A stretch of 64,000 bases of DNA from JBGVSA01 sp049840475 (GTDB taxonomy: Bacteria; Pseudomonadota; Gammaproteobacteria; Burkholderiales; Rhodocyclaceae): the NCBI GenBank assembly GCA_049840475.1, contig JASGKX010000001.1, positions 1,984,001-2,048,000 on the forward strand, given 5' to 3'. Shown in pieces: positions 25,957-35,065 of this stretch (its first letter is position 1; the number at the start of each line of letters is the position of its first letter). The translations under genes were made by a program, and so were the position numbers. The notes beneath the pieces are model-generated. The model did not search any database, was not told the DNA's origin, and worked only from the letters and a program-made list of their open reading frames with translations.

Positions 25957-27939
25957 ATGTCGACCATCGATTCGATTCTTACGGAGAATCGCGTCTTCTA
26001 TCCCTCCGACGCAGTGCAGGCCCACGCCACCATCAGCGGCATGGCTGCCTATGAAGCGCTGGTGAAGGAAGCCGATCAAGACTACCCCGGGTACTGGGCC
26101 CGCCTGGCGCGCGAGCATGTGCTATGGCACAAGCCTTTCACGCAGTCGCTGGATGAATCGAACGCCCCGTTCTACAAGTGGTTTGCCGACGGCACGCTGA
26201 ACGTGTCGTACAACTGCCTGGATCGCCATGTCGAGGCCGGGCAGGGTGACAAGACCGCCATCATCTTCGAAGCCGACGATGGCACCGTCACGCGCACCTC
26301 GTACGCCGAACTTCACGCGTTGGTCTGCCGTATCGCCAATGGGCTGAAAGCGCGTGGCATCAAGAAGGGCGACCGCGTCATCATCTACATGCCGATGTCG
26401 GTCGAAGGCGTGGCCGCCATGCAGGCGTGCGCGCGCATCGGCGCGACGCATTCCGTGGTGTTTGGCGGTTTTTCGGCCAAGAGCGTGCAGGAGCGCATTG
26501 TCGATGCCGGCGCGGTGGCGGTGATCACCGCCGACGAACAATGCCGTGGCGGCAAGAGCATGGGGCTGAAGTCGGTGGTGGACGAAGCGCTCGCTATGGG
26601 CGGCTGCGAAGCCATTCACTCAGTCATCGTCTATCGCCGCACCGGCAAGGTCAGCGGCATGGAGCCCGGCCGCGACGTGTGGCTGCATGAGCTCATCGAC
26701 GGCCAGCCGGCGCAATGCGAACCGGAGTGGGTCGATGCTGAACATCCGCTGTTCCTGCTCTATACGTCGGGTTCGACGGGCAAGCCCAAGGGCGTGCAGC
26801 ATTCGTCGGGCGGTTACCTGCTGCATGCGATCCTGACCACTAAGTGGACCTTTGACGTTAAACCCGACGATGTCTTCTGGTGTACGGCGGACATCGGCTG
26901 GGTGACCGGCCACACGTACATCACCTATGGCCCGCTCGCATGCGGCGCCACGCAGATCGTCTTTGAAGGCGTGCCGACCTATCCGGACGCTGGTCGCTTC
27001 TGGCAGATGATCCAGACGCACAAGGTGAGCATCTTCTATACGGCGCCGACTGCGATCCGCTCGCTCATCAAGGCGTCGGAAGCCACTCCCGCCGCGCATC
27101 CGCGCCACTACAAGCTCGATTCGCTACGCGTGCTGGGCTCGGTCGGCGAGCCGATCAACCCTGAAGCGTGGATGTGGTACTACGAAAACGTGGGCGGCAG
27201 CCGTTGCCCGATCATGGACACCTTCTGGCAGACCGAAACCGGTGGCCACATGATCACGCCGCTGCCTGGCGTGACATCGCTGGTGCCGGGTTCGTGCACG
27301 CTGCCGTTCCCGGGCATCCAGGCTGCAGTGGTGGATGAAACCGGCAATGACGTCGAGTGGGGCAAGGGCGGTTTTCTGGTCGTGAAAAAACCGTGGCCGT
27401 CGATGATCCGCACGATCTGGGGTGACCCTGACCGCTTCCGCAAGAGCTACTTTCCGGCTGATCTGGGCGGCAAGCTGTATCTGGCCGGCGACGGTGCGGT
27501 GCGCGACGCCAAGACGGGGTATTTCACCATCATGGGCCGCATCGACGACGTGTTGAACGTCTCTGGTCACCGCATGGGGACGATGGAGATCGAATCCGCA
27601 TTGGTCGCCAACCCGATGGTGGCCGAAGCCGCCGTGGTGGGGCGCCCGGACGAACTCACGGGCGAGGCGATTGTGGCCTTCGTCGTACTGAAGCAGGCAC
27701 GCCCCACGGGCGCAGAAGCTGCCAAGGCCATCAAGGCGCTGCAAGACTGGGTTGCCAAGGAGATCGGCCCCATTGCCAAGCCCAAGGACATTCGCTTTGG
27801 CGACAACCTGCCCAAGACGCGCTCCGGCAAGATCATGCGACGCCTGCTGCGTGCGCTGGCCAAAGGCGAGGAAATCACCCAGGACGTGTCGACGCTGGAG
27901 AATCCGGCCATCCTTGAGCAGCTCAAGCAAACAGCCTGA
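25957..27939 (+). CDS. acs: Acetyl-CoA synthetase
   Basis: AMP-forming acetate:CoA ligase, 660 residues, soluble. The P-loop-like motif YTSGSTGKPKGV is near 269, the hinge/CoA motif SGHRMGTMEIESA near 539, and the catalytic, acetylatable lysine is in TRSGKIMRR near 625. GAGGAGCC precedes the ATG. The following gene on the same strand is a sodium:solute symporter, a common pairing for acetate uptake and activation. Confidence 0.96.
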   Translation: MSTIDSILTENRVFYPSDAVQAHATISGMAAYEALVKEADQDYPGYWARLAREHVLWHKPFTQSLDESNAPFYKWFADGTLNVSYNCLDRHVEAGQGDKTAIIFEADDGTVTRTSYAELHALVCRIANGLKARGIKKGDRVIIYMPMSVEGVAAMQACARIGATHSVVFGGFSAKSVQERIVDAGAVAVITADEQCRGGKSMGLKSVVDEALAMGGCEAIHSVIVYRRTGKVSGMEPGRDVWLHELIDGQPAQCEPEWVDAEHPLFLLYTSGSTGKPKGVQHSSGGYLLHAILTTKWTFDVKPDDVFWCTADIGWVTGHTYITYGPLACGATQIVFEGVPTYPDAGRFWQMIQTHKVSIFYTAPTAIRSLIKASEATPAAHPRHYKLDSLRVLGSVGEPINPEAWMWYYENVGGSRCPIMDTFWQTETGGHMITPLPGVTSLVPGSCTLPFPGIQAAVVDETGNDVEWGKGGFLVVKKPWPSMIRTIWGDPDRFRKSYFPADLGGKLYLAGDGAVRDAKTGYFTIMGRIDDVLNVSGHRMGTMEIESALVANPMVAEAAVVGRPDELTGEAIVAFVVLKQARPTGAEAAKAIKALQDWVAKEIGPIAKPKDIRFGDNLPKTRSGKIMRRLLRALAKGEEITQDVSTLENPAILEQLKQTA

Positions 27940-28006
27940 GCGGTGCGGGTGATCGCTGCATGTCGGCGGCATCCGCTGGCGCGTGCTGACCACGCGAACG
28001 GCGTTC

Positions 28007-28045
28007 CGGAGGAAGCGGCGTATGCCCCTTCCTCCGTTTCGCTTT
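28007..28045 (+). terminator. Terminator-like hairpin after acs
   Basis: CGGAGGAAG and CTTCCTCCG form a 9-bp stem with additional inner GC pairing, followed by TTTCGCTTT. It lies between acs and the symporter gene and may attenuate read-through. Confidence 0.65.
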
Positions 28046-28094
28046 GCGCGCGACGAGCCCATGATTGCGGCATGGCACACATGATCCTCGTTGC

Positions 28095-30113
28095 ATGAGC
28101 TCCCTCATGCGCCGACTCTCGCGGCTGTACGTTCTCTTCACGATCGGCTTTGCGCTGTTCGTGGGGCTGATGACATTCGCCGAGCGGGCGGGTTTGCCGT
28201 CGCACTGGATCGGCTACACGTTCCTGCTGGCGACCATCCTCACCTACGCCATCATCGGCGTGATCAGCCGCACCACCGATGTCGACGAATACTACGTTGC
28301 AGGACGGCGCGTGCCGGCCATCTTCAATGGCATGGCGACTGCGGCCGACTGGATGAGCGCAGCGTCTTTCCTTGGACTGGCGGGCGTGTTGTACATGACC
28401 GGCTTCGACGGGCTTGCGTTCGTCATGGGCTGGACGGGCGGCTACGTACTGGTCGCTCTGTTGCTGGCGCCTTACCTGCGCAAGTTCGGCCAATTCACCA
28501 TTCCGGACTTTCTCGGTGCGCGCTACGACGGCGTGCTGCCGCGTCTGATCGGTGTGGGCGCGGTCTGCACGGCGAGCTTCATCTACGTGGTGGCGCAGAT
28601 TTACGGTGTCGGGCTGATCACCAGCCGCTTCTTTGGTATCAATTTTGAGATCGGCGTGTTCGTCGGGCTCGCTGGCGTGCTGGTGTGTTCGTTCCTTGGC
28701 GGCATGCGTGCAGTGACCTGGACGCAGGTGGCTCAGTACATCGTCATCGTCGTCGCCTATCTCACGCCGGTGGTGATGCTGTCGTACAAGATTACTGGCG
28801 TGCCAATTCCGCAGGTGATGTACGGGCAGGTGCTCGAACGCCTGAGCAAAGTCGAAGACCGTCTTCTGAATGATCCAACCGAAAAGCAGGTGCGCAACGC
28901 GCTTGCCGATCGCGCGGCCGCCATCCGCGAACGCATCAACACGTTGCCGGATTCGCTTACCCGCGAGCGCGCGCAGTTGCAGGAGCAGCTTCGTGCGCTC
29001 CAGCAATCCGACGCGCCCGCCCGCGACATCGGCCCGGTGCAACGACAGTTGCGCGCCCTGCCGGATGATGCCGAGCACGCGCGCGCGCAATGGGAACGTG
29101 AATACGGCGAAACCGTTGCGCAGTCCATTCCGCCGCATCGGCACGCCGAAGCGTTCCCGGGCGATGCGGTGCAATCCTCGCAGGATGCGCGCAACAATTT
29201 TGTTGCGCTGGTGTTCGTGCTGATGATCGGCACCGCCAGCCTGCCGCACATCCTCATGCGTTCATACACGACGCCGGGCGTGCGCTCTGCGCGCAAATCG
29301 GTGTTCTGGACGCTGCTGTTCATCCTGCTGCTGTACATCACCGCGCCGGCTTACGCTGTGTTCGCCAAGTGGGAGGTCTACCAGAATCTGGTCGGCTCAT
29401 CGCTCTCGCAACTGCCGTCATGGGTCGCGTCGTGGGGCAGGGCGGGGCTGGTGCGCGTCGAAGACATCAACATGGACGGCATTCTGCAACTGAGCGAACT
29501 GTGGATGAATCCGGACGTGATCGTGCTCGCCACGCCCGAGATCACCGGGCTCCCCTATGTGGTTTCGGCCCTCGTCGCGGCTGGTGGTCTCGCCGCAGCG
29601 TTGTCCACGGCGGACGGGTTGTTGCTGACCATTTGCAGCGCGTTGTCGCACGACGTGTACTACCGGCTCATCAACCCAAAGGCCACGGCCTCGCGGCGCC
29701 TGGTGGTGTCCAAGGCAACGCTCATGGTTGTCGCACTCGTTGCGGCATGGGTCGCCTCGCAGCGCGCAGACAGCATTCTATTTACAGTGGGTTTTGCGTT
29801 CTCGCTGGCGTCTTCCGCCTTCTTCCCCGCGCTGGTCTGCGGCATCTTCTGGCGGCGTGCCAACAAATGGGGTGCGGTGGCCGGGATGGTGGCGGGCTTG
29901 TCGATCACGCTCTATTACGCGGTACGCACGCATCCGTTTTTCGGCGGTTCGCAGGCTGAGGCGTGGTTCGGCGTGCAGCCCATTTCGAGCGGCGTATTCG
30001 GCGTCGCGGCAGGCTTTATCGCGCTGATCGTCGTCAGCCTGCTTACCCAGGCGCCGGGCGAACGCGCCCAGCAATTCGTCTCCTCAATCCGCGAACCCGC
30101 TGGCCGTGAATGA
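28095..30113 (+). CDS. Sodium:solute symporter, likely acetate/monocarboxylate permease
   Basis: A solute:sodium symporter of about 672 residues with 12-13 membrane segments. The ATG at 28095 is taken because the membrane protein starts there. The SSS core signatures are YYVAGRRVPAIFNGMATAAD and GGMRAVTWTQVAQY. A hydrophilic insertion of about 125 residues (about 255-380), rich in Arg, Gln and Leu with coiled-coil character, interrupts the membrane core; a long insert is known in the VC_2705-like branch. Position after acs suggests acetate or pyruvate, but the substrate is not proven. Confidence 0.88.
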   Translation: MSSLMRRLSRLYVLFTIGFALFVGLMTFAERAGLPSHWIGYTFLLATILTYAIIGVISRTTDVDEYYVAGRRVPAIFNGMATAADWMSAASFLGLAGVLYMTGFDGLAFVMGWTGGYVLVALLLAPYLRKFGQFTIPDFLGARYDGVLPRLIGVGAVCTASFIYVVAQIYGVGLITSRFFGINFEIGVFVGLAGVLVCSFLGGMRAVTWTQVAQYIVIVVAYLTPVVMLSYKITGVPIPQVMYGQVLERLSKVEDRLLNDPTEKQVRNALADRAAAIRERINTLPDSLTRERAQLQEQLRALQQSDAPARDIGPVQRQLRALPDDAEHARAQWEREYGETVAQSIPPHRHAEAFPGDAVQSSQDARNNFVALVFVLMIGTASLPHILMRSYTTPGVRSARKSVFWTLLFILLLYITAPAYAVFAKWEVYQNLVGSSLSQLPSWVASWGRAGLVRVEDINMDGILQLSELWMNPDVIVLATPEITGLPYVVSALVAAGGLAAALSTADGLLLTICSALSHDVYYRLINPKATASRRLVVSKATLMVVALVAAWVASQRADSILFTVGFAFSLASSAFFPALVCGIFWRRANKWGAVAGMVAGLSITLYYAVRTHPFFGGSQAEAWFGVQPISSGVFGVAAGFIALIVVSLLTQAPGERAQQFVSSIREPAGRE

Positions 30114-30143
30114 GCGCCGTGGGGCGGGCGCTGCGTGAAGACC

Positions 30144-30171
30144 TTGCCGAATGCGCAGCTTCTGCTATAAT
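30144..30171 (+). promoter_or_regulatory. Sigma-70 promoter of tRNA-Ser
   Basis: TTGCCG at 30144-30149 and a perfect TATAAT at 30166-30171 are separated by 16 bases and lie 14 bases ahead of the tRNA. A clear housekeeping promoter. Confidence 0.85.
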
Positions 30172-30185
30172 CCCGCGTCTTCCGC

Positions 30186-30276
30186 GGAGAGGTGGATGAG
30201 TGGTTTAAGTCGCACGCCTGGAAAGCGTGTTCAGGGTAATACCCTGACGGGGGTTCGAATCCCCCCCTCTCCGCCA
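30186..30276 (+). tRNA. tRNA-Ser (anticodon GGA)
   Basis: A 91-base class II tRNA. The acceptor stem GGAGAGG pairs with CCTCTCC, the discriminator is G and CCA is encoded. The anticodon loop CTGGAAA gives GGA, reading UCC and UCU. The long variable arm (GTTCAGGGTAATACCCTGAC) and T loop GTTCGAATC are as expected for tRNA-Ser. The accessory DNA begins right after it, so its 3' end is a candidate integration site, although no second copy of the 3' end was seen in the window. Confidence 0.97.
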
Positions 30277-30287
30277 CTAATACCCGA

Positions 30288-30327
30288 AAAACCCGCATGG
30301 CTACTGGCCTTGCGGGTTTTTTGTTTT
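30288..30327 (+). terminator. Terminator of tRNA-Ser
   Basis: AAAACCCGCA pairs with TGCGGGTTTT around a 13-base loop and is followed by a run of T residues (TTGTTTT). A strong intrinsic terminator 12 bases past the tRNA. Confidence 0.88.
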
Positions 30328-30880
30328 GGGCCACCCCCCGACCTACCCCCCGGAAAAACGCGCCTTCAGCGTGTCGTCTTAGTGTGACTGCCCCCAGAAT
30401 TTGGGTCGCAGCCCCGTGGTTTGCCGAGGGCGGACAAGAGACCTACCAGCCTACGCAGTCAAGCGTGGCCGGCGCTGCTGGCAGTCCTTCCGATAAACCA
30501 GATCAGCACTCTCGAAAGACGCTTGGCCGATTTCAGGGGCCAGACCGCATTGGCCGCTTCAACGGATTTGCCGCCGGTGCATTTCCCGAACCGCTTACTC
30601 GACTGAGCAGAGCAGTACAACATTGCGCCGCTAATAATCAACGCCAGATCACCTGAGCTCCAAAGTGTGGCGACTGATGCGGGCGCCAAGGCACTGGCTA
30701 GTGTGCTCGTTCGCTCAAGTCGGCGTTGCTCACAAAAGGTCATGTGTGTTTGAGCTGCATTGCCTTGCCGCGCTGAGCGGAACGCCGATTTGTCGTGATG
30801 TTCTAGGCGGACGAGTAGTTGCGGCTAGTTGTTCCGAAAGCACTTTGGGTCGCTAGCATTCGTTCTCAGAGGAGCACAGG
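30328..30880. other. Gene-poor stretch between tRNA-Ser and the IS element
   Basis: No convincing gene. A 94-codon minus-strand frame (30459-30743) is the best open frame but has no recognised motif and no ribosome site; other frames are shorter. Removing the IS and one target copy does not restore a long frame across the insertion point, so no obvious gene was interrupted. Possibly decayed mobile DNA. Confidence 0.55.
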
Positions 30881-30916
30881 CTTGTGACCTCCCCCCGGAT
30901 ATCCGAGCGGGTGGAG

Positions 30917-31753
30917 TTAGAGATTTCCGGCCTCAAGGTGAGCGAGCCGGAACTCGCTCGGGGTCAGATCGCCCAGTGAGCTATGCGGCCTGAATTCGTT
31001 GTAATCGCATCGCCACACCTCGATCTTCTCGCGCGCATCGTCCAGCGACAGAAACCAATGCACGTTCAGGCATTCATCTCGCAGGCTGCCGTTGAATGAT
31101 TCAATGAACGCATTATCAGTGGGTTTGCCCGGGCGTGAGAAGTCCAGCGTGACCCCGTGCTCATACGCCCACTGATCTAACGCCTGCGAAATAAACTCGC
31201 TGCCATTGTCCACCCGGATGCGCTGTGGCAAGCCACGCAGTGCGTGCAGATGCTGCATCGTCGCCACCACGTCGGCGGCCTTCAGCGCGTAATCCACCGT
31301 GATCGCCAGGCTCTCCCGGCTAAAATTATCGACCACAGTTAACGCCCGGATCTTCTGCCCGTTGAACAGCTGATCGGCGACGAAATCCATGCTCCAGCAC
31401 TCGTTCATGTTGGAGATGACGGGGCGTTCCTGACGGTGTGCTGCGGCAACGCGCCGGCGCGGCCGCTTGCGGCGCAGGTTCAGTCCTTCTTCGCAATAGA
31501 TCCGGTAGGTCTTCTTGTGATTGATCTGCCAGCCTTCGCGCCGCAGCAGCACGTGGATACGTTGCGCACCGTAGCGGATACGTGTGGCAGCAATTTCTCG
31601 GATGCGCTGACGCTCGGCGCGGTCATCTCGCGGCGTAGGCCGATAGAAGTACGTCGCCTGTCGCAGTTCAATTACCGCCGTCGCGCGTCGAATGCTCACC
31701 CGATAGGCGCTGATCAGAAAGTTCGCCAGCTCGCGCTTGCAAGCTGGCTTCAC
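30917..31753 (-). CDS. IS3-family transposase OrfB (DDE catalytic part)
   Basis: A 278-residue integrase-fold transposase. The N-terminal HTH_21 region (ATRIRYGAQRIHVLLRREGW) precedes the rve core with the acidic triad: D in WSMDFVADQL, D in RVDNGSEF and E in NAFIESFNGSLRDE. The frame starts with a GTG that overlaps the orfA stop by four bases, but the working product is normally an OrfAB fusion made by frameshifting at the slippery run. Confidence 0.95.
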   Translation of the reverse strand: MKPACKRELANFLISAYRVSIRRATAVIELRQATYFYRPTPRDDRAERQRIREIAATRIRYGAQRIHVLLRREGWQINHKKTYRIYCEEGLNLRRKRPRRRVAAAHRQERPVISNMNECWSMDFVADQLFNGQKIRALTVVDNFSRESLAITVDYALKAADVVATMQHLHALRGLPQRIRVDNGSEFISQALDQWAYEHGVTLDFSRPGKPTDNAFIESFNGSLRDECLNVHWFLSLDDAREKIEVWRCDYNEFRPHSSLGDLTPSEFRLAHLEAGNL

Positions 31754-32016
31754 AGCTTTTTTTGGATGACCTCCTGCAGCATCTGCTTGTCCAGGCTCAG
31801 GTCGGCCACCATACGCTTGAGGCGTGCGTTCTCCTCTTCGAGCTGTTTCAATCGACGCAATTCGGTTACGCCCAAGCCACCGTATTTCTTCTTCCAGTTG
31901 TAGAACGTCGCCTCACTCACACCCATCTTGCGGCACACCTCCGCCACCGTCGTGCCCGACTCGGCCTGCCGCAGCGCGAACGCGATCTGCTCTTCGCTGA
32001 ACTTCGACTTCTTCAT
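31750..32016 (-). CDS. IS3-family transposase OrfA
   Basis: An 88-residue HTH_Tnp_1 protein: FSEEQIAFALRQAESG, then VCRKMGVSEATFYNWKKKYG as the helix-turn-helix, and a C-terminal leucine-zipper helix (LKQLEEENARLKRMVADL). It binds the inverted ends. An A-AAA-AAG slippery heptamer (T7 on the plus strand at 31757-31763) lies at its end, as expected for programmed -1 frameshifting into OrfB. Confidence 0.95.
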   Translation of the reverse strand: MKKSKFSEEQIAFALRQAESGTTVAEVCRKMGVSEATFYNWKKKYGGLGVTELRRLKQLEEENARLKRMVADLSLDKQMLQEVIQKKL

Positions 32017-32323
32017 GACAAATCTCCCTGCCCCGTAGGGCGTTAAATTTGCCAGAAATCTCTACTTCTCACCGCTACGGTTTTGCGGGGGGAGGTCACT
32101 TGCTACCAGTTGAGATTGCTCGGAGGTTGCTCGTTGCCCAGAGCTTTCCTAAGGACTGCCTAAGTTTGCAAAAGCACAATTCGCGCCGGCATAGTCACGT
32201 CGGTAGGAATGCACCGCTGGCAGGTGGTCAGCGCAGGTACTCAGCACGCACTTAGTCGGTTTGCGCATAGCCGTTGCGAATGGACTGGTCCGCATGAGGC
32301 GGCCTCGTTGGGGAGAGAGGAAT

Positions 32324-33193
32324 ATGCGGGAGAGTTTTGCCACCTTCATCTTTCAACAGCAGCGGATTCGTCGTATCACCGATTTCATTGGTACTCAACT
32401 CGACAACGAGACACTGCGTTTTGCCGATTTGGCGGACGTTGCCTGTCTCTCCCCGTCACAAACCCAGAGGTTCTACCGGCAACGCACCGGAGAGACGCCG
32501 ATGCATACGCTGCAACGACTGCGTCTGCTGCGCGCACGTGCAATTCTTGCTCAACGACCGGGCACGCCCATCATCAACCTTGCATTGGACGCGGGTTACA
32601 ACTCCCACGCCGCGTTCACTCGAGCGTATTGCCGAGCCTTCCGACACCCCCCTACGAGTACGTCCTGCGCAGCCGGGCAAAGCGACGCAAGTTCAAGCTG
32701 GCGTCTCGTCCGGCTACCGGAGCGCAAAGTTTGGCAGTTCGAATATGAAGGGCGCTATGCCGACAACAGCCACTTTAAGGCTCGCCTTGCGTGGTTGTGT
32801 CTTGCGGCGGGCGGACGTTTCTGGCGTGGTTGGCGCGCCAACGACCGCGACCATCCATTCGACGAAAGTGCCTCACGCAGCGTCAAGCTCATTCATTTTC
32901 TTCCAGTTGCGCAGCAGCCCCGTATTCGCGGCGAGGCAGATTGCGTCACGCATGAAAGTGGACTGTTCGCAGTGGTACACATCAACCCCCTTGAGCGCGC
33001 TATGCGGCTGGCGGAACTAGCTGCGCGGCTAGAGAGCAAGGCCGGATGGGCGCAGCACGAGACGCCCATCCTGGAGCAGGACCTTAACGTACGTGACCAT
33101 CGCGCACCGCAGGAACGGCGTATTGCGCTCTACGTTCCGGTTGCTGTCAGCGGTGAGCTGAATGCGTTTTTTGGTCAAACAGGCGAGGGCTGA
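32324..33193 (+). CDS. AraC-family regulator with GyrI-like effector domain
   Basis: A transcription regulator of about 290 residues. The ATG at 32324 follows GGGAGAGAGG. The AraC double helix-turn-helix is N-terminal (about 15-105; FADLADVACLSPSQTQRFYR and NLALDAGYNSHAAFTRAY), followed by a GyrI-like ligand-binding domain (about 120-285) ending in LYVPVAVSG. Such regulators respond to small, often cationic molecules. It is followed on the same strand by a hydrolase and a DJ-1-type gene that it may control. Confidence 0.88.
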   Translation: MRESFATFIFQQQRIRRITDFIGTQLDNETLRFADLADVACLSPSQTQRFYRQRTGETPMHTLQRLRLLRARAILAQRPGTPIINLALDAGYNSHAAFTRAYCRAFRHPPTSTSCAAGQSDASSSWRLVRLPERKVWQFEYEGRYADNSHFKARLAWLCLAAGGRFWRGWRANDRDHPFDESASRSVKLIHFLPVAQQPRIRGEADCVTHESGLFAVVHINPLERAMRLAELAARLESKAGWAQHETPILEQDLNVRDHRAPQERRIALYVPVAVSGELNAFFGQTGEG

Positions 33194-33314
33194 AGAGAGA
33201 AGACTGCATGTGTCCATCTTCCTTGAGGAACGTGCATGTTTTGCTTCACTCGTGTTTCGCGTGCGAGAGCGCTCGCAGCCCCGTCCGGCGTTGGCGCCGT
33301 AGCCCCCGTACTCG

Positions 33315-34439
33315 TTGCGTCGCAACTTCTTTCGCAAGGCGATATTTCTGTGTCTTGTGTGCCTGCCTGTTTGGCTGAATACCACCAGCGCGCAGGCGCA
33401 AGCTCTGCGAGAAGCGCCCCCCATCATGATCTGGGGAGACTTAGCGCCTCCGGGGTCGGAGGGCTTGGTGCTGCAGGAGACTATTGAGAACAGCAGCGGT
33501 GATCCTGCCCGGCCGGATCGCAATATCCGCGGTGTAAGCCGTCCCAGCCTTATTCCCTTTCTGCCCGACAGACCAAACGGCGCGGCCATTATCGTTGCGC
33601 CGGGTGGCAGCTACACCAAGCTCTCATACGACAACGAAGGGCTCTCGGTCGCGCGTCGCTTTACCGCCGAAGGGTTCGCGGTGTTCATCCTGAAGTACAG
33701 GCTACCCAAAGAAGGCCATAAGTCGGGGCGACTGGTACCGCTCCAGGATGCGCAGCGCGCCATACGCGTGGTGCGCCAGCAAGCAGCGCAGTTGCATATC
33801 GATCCAGCGCGTATCGGCATTCTTGGTTTTTCGGCGGGAGGCCATCTAGCTGCCGCCGCCGGGATCGACTTCGCTCGCGAGACCTACCCCGCGCGCGATG
33901 CGACAGATGTCATTTCAGCACGGCCGGACTTCATGGCGCTTTTGTATGGTGCTGCCGCATTCCAGCCTCTGACTACGGCTACCACCGGCGATGAATCGTC
34001 GGTGACGCACCGCGCCAGCGGGACGCTGAATGCCATACGTAGCGAAGATCCGCCTGCTTTCATCTTTGCCGCCGCAGATGACACGCGCGTCCCGATCAGC
34101 GCGAACATCGCACTCTGGCAGGCGTTGCGCGCAGCCGGCGTCAAAGCCGAACTGCACATCGTGCTGCGTGGTGGCCATGGCTTCAGCCTCAAGCAGACGG
34201 CAGCGGAATCAGTACGAGGCTGGCCCGAACTGTTCCTAGTCTGGCTGCGGGCGATCGCCATTCAGCCCGAGAGTGGAACGCCTCCGTTCGGGCTCGTCGG
34301 TACTGCCTCAGGAGTCGTGCATGAGCGCTTTCAGATATGTCCTTCTCTGCGTTCTGAGTGCGCTGACACTCGTCGCACCCATCTGCAACGCAGCCTCGCC
34401 ACGCGTACTCATCGTGATTGCACCGCGCAATTTCCTTGA
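33315..34439 (+). CDS. Exported alpha/beta hydrolase
   Basis: An esterase/lipase-type hydrolase. A TTG start gives a clear signal peptide ending near TSAQAQA (about residue 29). The oxyanion motif is VAPGGSY (94-100), the nucleophile S173 sits in GFSAGGH, and D255/D256 and H288 (GGHGF) complete the triad. Homology ends near residue 315 (LFLVWLRAIA); the last 60 codons overlap the next gene by 119 bases and look unlike protein, so either the true stop was lost by an indel or this tail is tolerated. Substrate unknown. Confidence 0.85.
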   Translation: MRRNFFRKAIFLCLVCLPVWLNTTSAQAQALREAPPIMIWGDLAPPGSEGLVLQETIENSSGDPARPDRNIRGVSRPSLIPFLPDRPNGAAIIVAPGGSYTKLSYDNEGLSVARRFTAEGFAVFILKYRLPKEGHKSGRLVPLQDAQRAIRVVRQQAAQLHIDPARIGILGFSAGGHLAAAAGIDFARETYPARDATDVISARPDFMALLYGAAAFQPLTTATTGDESSVTHRASGTLNAIRSEDPPAFIFAAADDTRVPISANIALWQALRAAGVKAELHIVLRGGHGFSLKQTAAESVRGWPELFLVWLRAIAIQPESGTPPFGLVGTASGVVHERFQICPSLRSECADTRRTHLQRSLATRTHRDCTAQFP

Positions 34440-34926
34440 GAGTGAGTACGAAAACACGCGTCGGGCCTTGCAGGAGGCCAACATTCTGGTCGAAGTCGCA
34501 AGCATCAAGACCGACGCGGCCACCGGGTACAGCTATGGTGTCGTACAGCCGGACCTCGACATCGATCAAGCCACCCCCGAACGCTATGACGCGGTCGTTG
34601 TCATTGGTGGCTACGGCGCACGCGATCCCCTGTGGGGGCATGCCGGCTTGCAAGCGCTGCTCAAAAGGGTCCACGCACAGGACCATCTTGTCGCCGCCCT
34701 GTGCGCAGCGCCTCCTGTGCTTGCGCGCACCGGTTTGCTCGAAGGACGGCCTGCCACGATGTGGCCGGATCGCAATTGGGTCGCGGAGCTCGGGGCCGGC
34801 GGCGCCCGCTACGTCGACGAACCCATTGTGCTTTCCGGCCGGATTCTCACAGGCCGCGATCCGCGTGCTGCCAACGCGTTTGGCCGACGCATTGCCGAGC
34901 TAGTGAAAGCAAGCGTGCAACGCTGA
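34321..34926 (+). CDS. Exported DJ-1/PfpI-family protein
   Basis: A 201-residue DJ-1/PfpI-fold protein with a signal peptide ending near ICNAA (about residue 25). The nucleophile-elbow cysteine is C128 in VAALCAAPPVLA, and E40-E42 in FLESEYE is a candidate for the acidic partner. Family members act as deglycases, chaperones or proteases; a periplasmic version is less usual. The start lies inside the 3' end of the hydrolase frame, suggesting coupling. Confidence 0.85.
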   Translation: MSAFRYVLLCVLSALTLVAPICNAASPRVLIVIAPRNFLESEYENTRRALQEANILVEVASIKTDAATGYSYGVVQPDLDIDQATPERYDAVVVIGGYGARDPLWGHAGLQALLKRVHAQDHLVAALCAAPPVLARTGLLEGRPATMWPDRNWVAELGAGGARYVDEPIVLSGRILTGRDPRAANAFGRRIAELVKASVQR

Positions 34927-35065
34927 CGATGACGGGTGACGAACTTGTCGGCATCGTGTGGCAACGGTGCTATGGAAGCTGGAGTATGAAGTGTTGCCGC
35001 GACCCGCGCATTCACGACATCGCGCGGGACTGGGGTGAAAGAAGATGGGGGCTGCGGAGTGGAGG
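34927..35065. other. Spacer between the DJ-1 gene and the solitary IS end
   Basis: No gene is seen. Together with the following 150 bases this is the boundary between the small accessory operon and the flagellar cluster; base composition turns markedly AT-rich from about 35100. Confidence 0.6.

Larger units (their letters stand above)
30885..32098 (-). mobile_element. IS3-family insertion sequence, IS407-type, intact
   Basis: A 1,214-bp element bounded by inverted ends that share TGACCTCCCCCCG (30885-30897 and the complement of 32086-32098). The 4-base word CTTG directly flanks both sides (30881-30884 and 32099-32102), a target duplication of the size made by the IS407 subgroup. It holds overlapping orfA and orfB with a slippery A7-G run between them. 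Intact ends, intact genes and an exact duplication indicate recent insertion. Confidence 0.93.

Noticed and set aside
27567..29249. Open frame of 560 codons on the minus strand across acs and the symporter gene
   Set aside because: It runs antisense to two clearly recognised genes, has His/Arg-rich composition typical of a high-GC shadow frame and no motif.
30459..30743. 94-codon minus-strand frame between tRNA-Ser and the IS
   Set aside because: No start signal, no recognised motif and no neighbouring partner; kept only as a gap note.
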